Origin: Thauera sp.
GTDB lineage: Bacteria > Pseudomonadota > Gammaproteobacteria > Burkholderiales > Rhodocyclaceae
Length of the DNA stretch: 5,251 nt
Direction: 5' to 3'
Assembly (NCBI GenBank): GCA_023150215.1
Contig: JAKLLJ010000243.1
Span: 1-5,251 of the forward strand
The position numbers were made by a program, and so were the translations under genes. Shown here piece by piece: positions 1 through 4,493 of this stretch; positions within the stretch are counted from its first letter, which is position 1; each line of letters begins with the position of its first letter. The notes under the pieces were generated by a model. The model did no database searches and was not told the DNA's origin. It saw nothing but the letters and a program-made list of their open reading frames with translations.

Positions 1-1906
1 CGAGGTCCAGACTCTGCTCCAGCGTCTGGGTGCCGACCACTATCAGCGGTCCGCTGGGGCGTCCTTTCCCGAGTTGGGCTTCGACCGTCGCATCGAGCAT
101 GGGCCGATCTTCGCGCGAGAAGCGGCTGTGGTGCAGCGTGATGACGCCATCACGATTAAAGAGCCAGGCTGCGTTGGGTGTGGCCGCTTCGAGCGCTGCA
201 AGGGTGGCGATGGCTGCCGGCACGGTGTTTCGGATCACCAGCACGCGGGCGCCCTGTTCGGCGGCTTCGAGCGCAAGGGCGGCGACGCGCTGCGGGTTAT
301 CGATGGCGTCCTCACACTGCCAGGCGACCCGCTTTTCTCGTGGTGCGCCGCTTGTGGAACGAAGGCCTGCGGCATCGCTTATGGCAGGGTAGGGAAGGCA
401 GCTTGCTTGGGCGAGTGAGAGCAAACGCTTCGCATTGCGCTTTCCGGCAGAGAGGTAGCGAGTCCGTGCCGCTGCGCCGAGCGTCGCGGACAAAAGCAGC
501 GCGTGGCCGCCGAGCGCAAGTTGTGCGTCGATGAGCTGTTCGATCAACACGCCCATGTAGGCGTCGGATGCGTGCACTTCGTCGATGACAAGCAGCGAAC
601 GCGCCGTCAGTGCATGGCGCAGGTGAGCATGCTTGACTTGCAGCGTGCCGAGGAGCGCCTGGTCGACCGTGCCGACGGCAACCGGTGCGGCGAGGAAGCG
701 CTTCGCACTCTCTCCCGCCCATCGCCGACCTGCTTCGATATCGGACGGATCGTCGCTCCACAACACCTTGAAATCGGGTAGCGCCCGAGCGGTTTCCCCA
801 TCCGCGGCGGCATAGCCGGCCAATGCCCGAACCGTGAGCGGGGCGCCCTCGGGCCAAGCGCGCGAAAGCGCCTCGCGAACGCGCCGGTATGCCTGTGAAG
901 CGGCTACGCGGGTCGGCAGGGCGAAGTAAAGACCGTCGACTTCGCCACGCGCGAACAGATGAAGGTAGCGCCACAGCGCGGCTTCGGTCTTGCCGCTGCC
1001 GGTCTCGGCTTCGAGCACGACAACCTGACCGAGCGTCTGGTCGGACATTGCGGACTGGGCGCGGTAGGGCGTGGCCGTATCGAATACCTCGCCAAAATCT
1101 GGCGATGCCTGCTCGAACCGCTTACGGTAAGGCTCAGGATCGAGGCCGATCTCGCGCACCGCTGTCGATGCCAGTTCACGGCTGCTGGCGAGGCGATCTC
1201 GATCACCCAGATTCGAGAATGGGAAAAATCGAGTGTCCGAACCCAACCAGTCGGCCAATTGGACGAGGCCGGCGAAATAGTGTGCAAAGCGCGGCGTATC
1301 GGGAAGCGGCGCGCACCCCTCGACGAATGCCTCGGGAACGAACCGCTGGAGGGCGGCGCCGATGCTCGTCAGCTGTTCGGCTGGGTCATAGTCACTTTGC
1401 CTGGACCAATGAATCCTGGCGTTGAACCAGTCGGGTGCGTTGGCGATCGGCCGTCCATGGTGCGCAATGCTGGCGCGTAGCAAGTTGTCCACGGTCTCGG
1501 GCGCCCCCCAGCCGCAGATTTCAAGGATAGGCAGGTGCAGCAGGAGCGCCTCGGCTTCTTCGCTGTGATTACTGCCTTCGAGCAGCGCGATTGCCTCGGC
1601 GCTGTGCCCTGCGGTCAGTCTGCCGCGCGGCCGCTCCTCGTTTAGCCAGCGCTTTGCCTGGAACCCCGCGTTCGCTTTGCCAAGGTCATGGAGAAAAGCG
1701 AGGGCAGCAAGCCGCGCGATGTCGCGATGGTCGAGGCCACGCCCTGCAACTGCCTCAAGGGAGCGGCGGACGGCTCGGCACGCGCACAGCGCCTCAAAAA
1801 CCGCCGCGACGTCCGCTAGATGATCGACCAGCGGATGCCATTCGATACCGTCCGCGGAACGGTCCAGCTTGCCAAATGCGAAGGCTTCACTCAGGTTATG
1901 GCGCAT
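1..1906 (-). CDS. cas3: CRISPR-associated helicase/nuclease Cas3, N-terminal 635 residues (3' end outside window)
   Basis: Cas3 is recruited by the type I Cascade complex after R-loop formation. It unwinds the target DNA and degrades it with its HD nuclease domain. The minus frame is open without a stop from ATG 1906 to the left edge. The HD domain (about residues 20-225) shows WHPLVDH (H24, H29), HDLGK (H73-D74), GHS (H101), AHHG (H149-H150) and LADWLGSD (D219). The SF2 helicase part shows Walker A ETGSGKT (301-307), FALPTR (328-333), DEVH (442-445), SAT (473-475), HHSRF (592-596) and TQTLEQSLDL (626-635). Typical Cas3 proteins are about 750-950 residues, so the C-terminal end is missing. 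AGGTGA lies 10 bases before the ATG. A GTG at 1972 is an in-frame alternative start. An N-terminal HD and no Cas2 fusion argue against subtypes I-G and I-F; I cannot separate I-E, I-C or others. The gene would lead a cas operon running off the left edge. Sampled blocks are lower in G+C than the neighbours. Confidence 0.95.
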   Translation of the reverse strand, partial: MRHNLSEAFAFGKLDRSADGIEWHPLVDHLADVAAVFEALCACRAVRRSLEAVAGRGLDHRDIARLAALAFLHDLGKANAGFQAKRWLNEERPRGRLTAGHSAEAIALLEGSNHSEEAEALLLHLPILEICGWGAPETVDNLLRASIAHHGRPIANAPDWFNARIHWSRQSDYDPAEQLTSIGAALQRFVPEAFVEGCAPLPDTPRFAHYFAGLVQLADWLGSDTRFFPFSNLGDRDRLASSRELASTAVREIGLDPEPYRKRFEQASPDFGEVFDTATPYRAQSAMSDQTLGQVVVLEAETGSGKTEAALWRYLHLFARGEVDGLYFALPTRVAASQAYRRVREALSRAWPEGAPLTVRALAGYAAADGETARALPDFKVLWSDDPSDIEAGRRWAGESAKRFLAAPVAVGTVDQALLGTLQVKHAHLRHALTARSLLVIDEVHASDAYMGVLIEQLIDAQLALGGHALLLSATLGAAARTRYLSAGKRNAKRLLSLAQASCLPYPAISDAAGLRSTSGAPREKRVAWQCEDAIDNPQRVAALALEAAEQGARVLVIRNTVPAAIATLAALEAATPNAAWLFNRDGVITLHHSRFSREDRPMLDATVEAQLGKGRPSGPLIVVGTQTLEQSLDL

Positions 1907-1917
1907 CGGATTTTTTT

Positions 1918-2012
1918 CACCTAGCCTCGATGGGCTGGAAAAAATGCATTGGTGATTACTCGTATTGTGCACCGAATATCTACTTCGCGAGTGGCATGTG
2001 ATCCACCTAGCC
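1918..2012 (+). repeat. 9-bp direct repeat CACCTAGCC, two copies
   Basis: CACCTAGCC occurs at 1918-1926 and again at 2004-2012, 86 bases apart from start to start. Both copies are followed closely by GGGCTG: after TCGAT in the first, directly in the second. The first copy covers most of the cas3 ribosome binding site on the opposite strand. It may be a duplicated regulator site or a short target-site-like duplication. The evidence is only the sequence match. Confidence 0.4.
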
Positions 2013-2059
2013 GGGCTGCTAAGGATTCCACAGATAATCGGGGTGAGAACGAAGTAGAT
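1978..2059. repeat. 10-bp perfect inverted repeat in the cas3-tag spacer
   Basis: The left arm ATCTACTTCG is at 1978-1987 and the right arm CGAAGTAGAT at 2050-2059. They are exact reverse complements separated by 62 bases, and the centre falls near the middle of the divergent spacer. The match does not extend beyond 10 bp on either side. It could be a pair of operator half-sites for a regulator, a remnant of terminal inverted repeats, or chance. The sequence shows the symmetry; any function is inference. Confidence 0.5.
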
Positions 2060-2104
2060 CGTTCGAAGCTAGAATTCCAAGGATCCCCAGGAGAAACCTC
2101 ACCC

Positions 2105-2692
2105 ATGCCCGACCGCTGCGCCTGGTGCGGCACCGATCCGCTCTACACCGCCTATCACGACCTCGAATGGGGCGTGCCCAGTCACGATGACCGTCACCTC
2201 TTCGAGATGCTGGTGCTCGAGGGTGCGCAGGCGGGCTTGAGCTGGATCACGATCCTGCGCAAGCGCGAGAACTACCGCCGCGCCTTCGACGATTTCGACG
2301 CTGACAAGGTCGCCCGTTACACCGCGGCCGACGTCGAGCGCTTGATGGCCGACGCCGGCATCGTGCGCAACCGGCTGAAGATCGAGTCGGCGATCGCGAA
2401 CGCGCGTGCGACGCTTTCCGTGCGCGAGCGCTTCGGCTCGCTGGACGCGCTGCTGTGGAAATTCGTGGATGGTGTGCCGCGTGACGGTGCGCGCCGCACG
2501 CTCGCCGACCTGCCGGCCGAGACGGTGGAATCGAAAGCCATGAGCCGCGAGCTGAAGCGGCTGGGTTTCCGCTTCGTCGGGCCGACGGTGTGCTACGCCT
2601 TCATGCAGGCGGTGGGGATGGTGAATGATCACGTGGAGGGCTGCTTCCGCCAGCGCGAGATCGACGAGCTGCTGGCCGCGGGGCGGCGGTAG
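2105..2692 (+). CDS. tag: DNA-3-methyladenine glycosylase I (195 aa)
   Basis: Tag is a cytoplasmic base-excision repair enzyme that hydrolyses the glycosidic bond of 3-methyladenine in alkylated DNA. The protein aligns by eye along its whole length with E. coli Tag (187 aa), including YHDxEWGVP, LFEMLVLEGAQAGLSW, KRENYR, FVGPTVCYAFMQA and the VNDHVxGC end. The four zinc ligands of the family correspond to C5, H18, H176 and C180. The pocket glutamate corresponds to E39, with Y17 and W47 also kept. The reading frame is open from an earlier ATG at 1949, but that 52-residue extension resembles no part of the family. ATG 2105 has AGGAGA 10 bases upstream and begins MPDRCAW like the E. coli MERCGW, so I chose it. 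It is divergent from cas3 and looks monocistronic. All key residues are present, so it should be active. Confidence 0.96.
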   Translation: MPDRCAWCGTDPLYTAYHDLEWGVPSHDDRHLFEMLVLEGAQAGLSWITILRKRENYRRAFDDFDADKVARYTAADVERLMADAGIVRNRLKIESAIANARATLSVRERFGSLDALLWKFVDGVPRDGARRTLADLPAETVESKAMSRELKRLGFRFVGPTVCYAFMQAVGMVNDHVEGCFRQREIDELLAAGRR

Positions 2693-2696
2693 GCCA

Positions 2697-2724
2697 GGCG
2701 CGGGGCGCTATACTCCGCGCCGGA
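2697..2724 (+). terminator. Possible weak terminator hairpin after tag
   Basis: GGCGCGG at 2697-2703 pairs with CCGCGCC at 2715-2721 around an 11-base loop, starting five bases after the tag stop codon. The run that follows is only GGATTT, a poor U-tract, so intrinsic termination would be weak. The loop contains TATACT (2709-2714), so the element could instead be a promoter region that happens to be symmetric. Confidence 0.3.
2709..2714 (+). promoter_or_regulatory. TATACT, possible -10 box before a 24-codon ORF
   Basis: TATACT resembles a sigma-70 -10 hexamer and lies 32 bases before the ATG at 2747. That is a normal distance for a short leader. No convincing -35 hexamer is seen about 17 bases upstream. 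It may be a real promoter left behind when the gene it served was lost, or a chance match. Confidence 0.3.
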
Positions 2725-2746
2725 TTTCACCCGCACCGAGCCCATC

Positions 2747-2821
2747 ATGACCGTCGACCGGCTCACCGGCGTGGTGTTCCTCGGCTTCGGACTCAAGCTC
2801 GCGGTGTCCCAGCCGGCGTGA
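2747..2821 (+). pseudogene. 24-codon ORF resembling the C-terminal tail of a LysE/RhtB-family exporter
   Basis: The ORF runs from ATG 2747 to TGA 2819-2821. Its core, RLTGVVFLGFGLKLA, looks like the last transmembrane segment and terminus of LysE/RhtB amino-acid exporters, which commonly end with an xRxxGxxFxGxGxxLAxS pattern. Full exporters are about 200 residues with several membrane helices, so about 90% would be missing. The upstream in-frame sequence shows no further similarity, and there is no clear ribosome binding site. It sits between the convergent tag and M48 genes. I read it as a gene remnant. A real 24-residue membrane peptide is the other possibility. Similarity was judged by eye only. 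Confidence 0.35.
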
Positions 2822-2860
2822 CGCCGTGCTCGCCGCAGGGGCGGGCGCAGCCGATTAGCC

Positions 2861-4198
2861 TTACTTCACCACCCCCCAGGCCTTGAGCCGGTTGTATGAG
2901 TACTGCGCGGCATTGCCCTGCTGGCTCTGGCGCAAGTAGGCGGCATAGTGCTGCGCAGCACCCTGACGGTTGCCCATGGACTCGAGAGAGACGCCTTTCA
3001 GGAAGGTGACGCCGGCGTCGCCCGGTAGCAGGCGGTCGAAGCGGTCGAGGTTCTGGAAGGCACGCGCGCCATCCCGCTGCTGCAGGGCGAGCACGCCGGC
3101 GAGCTTGTAGGCCTGCGCCTCCTGCGGGTAGATCTCGCGCGCGGCGTCGGCGTAGTTCGCCGCTTTCGCGGTCTGGCCCTGGGCCTGCAGGCACTGGGCC
3201 ATGCGCAGGTTGCTGGCGTAGTCGCGCGGGGTCTTGGCCAACGCGGACTGGAATTCGGTCTGGGCCTTGGCGTACTGCCTGGTGGCCATCGCGGTCTCGC
3301 CGTTCTTGCAGGCGTCGATCGTGGGGCGGATGCGGCGCAGACTGGCGGTGCTGTCCATGAAGCGCTCGCGCCGAGCGTCCAGGCTGTTGCTGATGCGGTA
3401 GCGCGAATCGGCGGCGGCCTGCGCGGCCTCCATGCGCTCGCGGCTCATCGGGTGGGTGGAGAACATCGTCTGCAGCAGCGAGGGGGCGGATTTTTCCTCG
3501 GACACCAGCAGTTGATGCAGGCGCACCATGCCGGTGGCGGGGTAGCCGGCCTTGACGAGATATTCCTGGCCGAGGGCGTCGGCTTCGCGCTCGTGCTCAC
3601 GCGAATAGCCCGCCAGCAGGGCGCTGGCGCCGATCTGCCCGCCCATGCTCATGAGCCCGCCCCAGTCGGAGCTCTGCGCCGCCACGTTGAGGCCGGCGAG
3701 CGCGGCCTGCGCAAGCAGGTTCTGCCCTTGGCGCTGGGCGGCGTGGCGGGCGTTGACGTGGCCGAGCTCGTGCCCGAGCAGGGCAGCGAGCTGAGCCTCG
3801 TCGTCGAGGTCGGCGAGGATGCCGCGCGTCACACCCATCGCGCCGCCGGGGAAGGTGTAGGCGTTGACGTAGTTGGCGTTGAGTACACGGTAGGAATACG
3901 GCATCTGCGGGCGATGGCTGAGCAGGCCCATGCGCTGGCCGATGCCGGCGACGTAGCGGTTGACCGACTCGTCCTGGATGGCGCCGAGATCCTGCGAGAA
4001 CTGGTGCGGCGCGACCTGGGCGTCGGTCTGCTTCTCCTGCGCCTCGCTCATGCCGACGAGGATGGATTCGCCGGTGACCGGCGAGGTGGCGCAGCCGGAG
4101 AGGCCGGCGGCCGCGCCCGCGCCGAGCAGCCAGAGCGCCTGGCGGCGGGTGATGCGGTTGCGTTCGAGGCTGCGGGCGAGGTCGTCGAAGAAGCTCAT
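2861..4198 (-). CDS. M48-family zinc metallopeptidase lipoprotein with TPR-like C-terminal half (445 aa, BepA-like)
   Basis: This is a predicted envelope metalloprotease of the BepA (YfgC)/LoiP-like M48 group, which handles misfolded outer-membrane proteins. The N-terminus has TRRQALW (17-23), a hydrophobic stretch and the lipobox LSGC with C36 as the probable lipidated cysteine. The twin arginines and 17-residue leader suggest Tat export. The peptidase domain (about 60-270) carries NAYTFPGG (112-119), the zinc motif HELGH (143-147) and REHEREAD, where E203 should be the third ligand. Residues about 295-440 hold TPR-like helical repeats such as YAKAQTEFQSALAKTPRD and YPQEAQAYKLAGVLALQQ. ATG 4198 was chosen because the open frame upstream to 4483 runs through REP elements and repeats RRSDASRDCR, which is not protein-like. 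BepA is 487 aa, so the length fits. The substrate is unknown. Confidence 0.93.
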   Translation of the reverse strand: MSFFDDLARSLERNRITRRQALWLLGAGAAAGLSGCATSPVTGESILVGMSEAQEKQTDAQVAPHQFSQDLGAIQDESVNRYVAGIGQRMGLLSHRPQMPYSYRVLNANYVNAYTFPGGAMGVTRGILADLDDEAQLAALLGHELGHVNARHAAQRQGQNLLAQAALAGLNVAAQSSDWGGLMSMGGQIGASALLAGYSREHEREADALGQEYLVKAGYPATGMVRLHQLLVSEEKSAPSLLQTMFSTHPMSRERMEAAQAAADSRYRISNSLDARRERFMDSTASLRRIRPTIDACKNGETAMATRQYAKAQTEFQSALAKTPRDYASNLRMAQCLQAQGQTAKAANYADAAREIYPQEAQAYKLAGVLALQQRDGARAFQNLDRFDRLLPGDAGVTFLKGVSLESMGNRQGAAQHYAAYLRQSQQGNAAQYSYNRLKAWGVVK

Positions 4199-4221
4199 GG
4201 CATTCGCTCGTCGAAGGACAT
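4195..4221 (-). other. Possible 8-codon leader ORF overlapping the M48 start
   Basis: ATG 4221-4219 opens an ORF encoding MSFDERMP, whose TGA stop overlaps the M48 ATG in the arrangement ATGA. Such overlaps allow translational coupling. No ribosome binding site is visible, but a possible -10 box lies seven bases before its ATG, so the transcript could start at or next to this codon. Its first codons resemble the start of the M48 gene (MSFFDD), which may simply reflect local duplication or chance. Confidence 0.2.
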
Positions 4222-4227
4222 GCGGGG

Positions 4228-4233
4228 ATTGTA
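4228..4233 (-). promoter_or_regulatory. TACAAT, possible -10 box of the M48 gene
   Basis: TACAAT on the minus strand is close to the sigma-70 -10 consensus and lies 29 bases before the M48 ATG. A start site about seven bases downstream would give a leader of roughly 23 bases. The -35 position holds only a weak match near CCAGAC. If real, the M48 gene is transcribed separately from corA upstream, with the REP cluster in between. Confidence 0.4.
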
Positions 4234-4295
4234 GCGGCGCGGAGGAAAGGTCTGGGGCAGGGCAGGGGCGATGGGCGTCGATGGGGACCGAGGCG

Positions 4296-4323
4296 CGGCA
4301 ATCGCGACTTGCGTCGCTCCTAC
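4296..4323 (-). repeat. REP-like element 1 (GTAG head, GCAA loop)
   Basis: Read on the minus strand it starts GTAGGAGCGACGCAAGTCGC and ends in GATTGCCG. The stem GCGAC/GTCGC closes a GCAA loop. All 28 bases are identical to element 4 at 4452-4479. The GTAG head followed by a short GC hairpin is typical of proteobacterial REP sequences, which are mobilised by REP-associated tyrosine transposases (RAYT). Confidence 0.75.
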
Positions 4324-4380
4324 GGCACGCCAAGCGGTGATTTGGAAGAGCGACGCGAGTCGCGATCGGCCGGCGTGCCG
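4323..4380. repeat. 9-bp inverted repeat bracketing REP-like element 2
   Basis: CGGCACGCC at 4323-4331 and GGCGTGCCG at 4372-4380 are exact reverse complements around element 2. The first arm begins on the last base of element 1. Together they could form a longer stem with the REP hairpin at its tip. Confidence 0.45.
4342..4369 (+). repeat. REP-like element 2 (degenerate head, GCGA loop)
   Basis: The plus strand reads TTGGAAGAGCGACGCGAG followed by TCGCGATCGG. The stem GCGAC/GTCGC is intact with a GCGA loop, but the GTAG head has decayed. It is inverted relative to element 1, so their heads face each other. Confidence 0.6.
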
Positions 4381-4387
4381 GGGATTT

Positions 4388-4412
4388 GTAGGAGTGACGC
4401 GAGTCGCGATCG
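4388..4412 (+). repeat. REP-like element 3 (GTAG head, GCGA loop, wobble stem)
   Basis: The plus strand begins GTAGGAGTGACGCGAGTCGC and continues ATCG. The stem is GTGAC/GTCGC with a GCGA loop. The single change from the other elements leaves a G-U wobble in plus-strand RNA but a C-A mismatch in minus-strand RNA. It is in the same orientation as element 2 and inverted to element 4. Confidence 0.65.
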
Positions 4413-4451
4413 GGCGGTGGAGCGGGAAGGGGTGTCGGCGGGACGGAGCGG

Positions 4452-4479
4452 CGGCAATCGCGACTTGCGTCGCTCCTAC
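4452..4479 (-). repeat. REP-like element 4 (GTAG head, GCAA loop)
   Basis: This is an exact 28-bp copy of element 1 in the same orientation, 156 bases away. It ends 14 bases after the corA stop in the direction of corA transcription. It could therefore form a 3' hairpin in the corA message, protecting it or damping read-through into the M48 gene. Confidence 0.75.
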
Positions 4480-4493
4480 GCATCGGCTGCGCG

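Larger units (their letters stand above)
1907..2104. promoter_or_regulatory. Divergent intergenic region between cas3 and tag
   Basis: These 198 bases separate two divergent genes, so both promoters should lie here. The cas3-proximal part is AT-rich for this genome: block 1921-1980 counts 27 G+C of 60. The cas3 ribosome binding site is AGGTGA on the minus strand at 1917-1922. The tag site is AGGAGA at 2089-2094. A GATAAT box at 2033-2038 could be a -10 element toward tag, but no good -35 box precedes it. No confident -10/-35 pair was found toward cas3. The region also holds a 10-bp inverted repeat and a 9-bp direct repeat, listed separately. The role as a promoter region is inferred from gene orientation. 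Confidence 0.6.

Noticed and set aside
1501..1515. Possible frameshift in cas3 at a run of six G residues (minus strand)
   Set aside because: Careful codon-by-codon reading gives a continuous ICGWGAPETVDN across the run, with HD motifs before and after in one frame.
30..2001. Several plus- and minus-strand open frames of 60-220 codons over the cas3 region
   Set aside because: They are shadows of the single uninterrupted cas3 frame, which carries all the HD and helicase motifs; their products are arginine- and alanine-rich and resemble no family.
2072..2086. GAATTC and GGATCC sites three bases apart just upstream of tag, like a cloning linker
   Set aside because: The flanks read as natural sequence leading into a good tag ribosome binding site, and two common hexamers close together can occur by chance. 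No vector sequence is visible around them.
1949..2104. N-terminal extension of Tag from ATG 1949
   Set aside because: The extra 52 residues match nothing in the family, while ATG 2105 has a good ribosome binding site and the conserved zinc-binding N-terminus directly after it.
2814..2827. Hairpin CGGCG-TGA-CGCCG as terminator of the M48 gene
   Set aside because: The stem is only five base pairs and there is no T-tract on either strand.
3452..4234. 260-codon plus-strand frame antisense to the M48 gene
   Set aside because: It is the antisense shadow of a GC-rich gene with clear peptidase motifs on the minus strand; its product is low-complexity and lacks recognisable domains.
4296..4479. The REP cluster as a small CRISPR array
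   Set aside because: The units alternate in orientation and spacing is irregular, unlike the same-direction repeats and even spacers of an array.
4199..4483. N-terminal extension of the M48 protein to ATG 4483
   Set aside because: This frame runs through the REP elements and yields repeated RRSDASRDCR segments; the signal peptide starts properly at ATG 4198.
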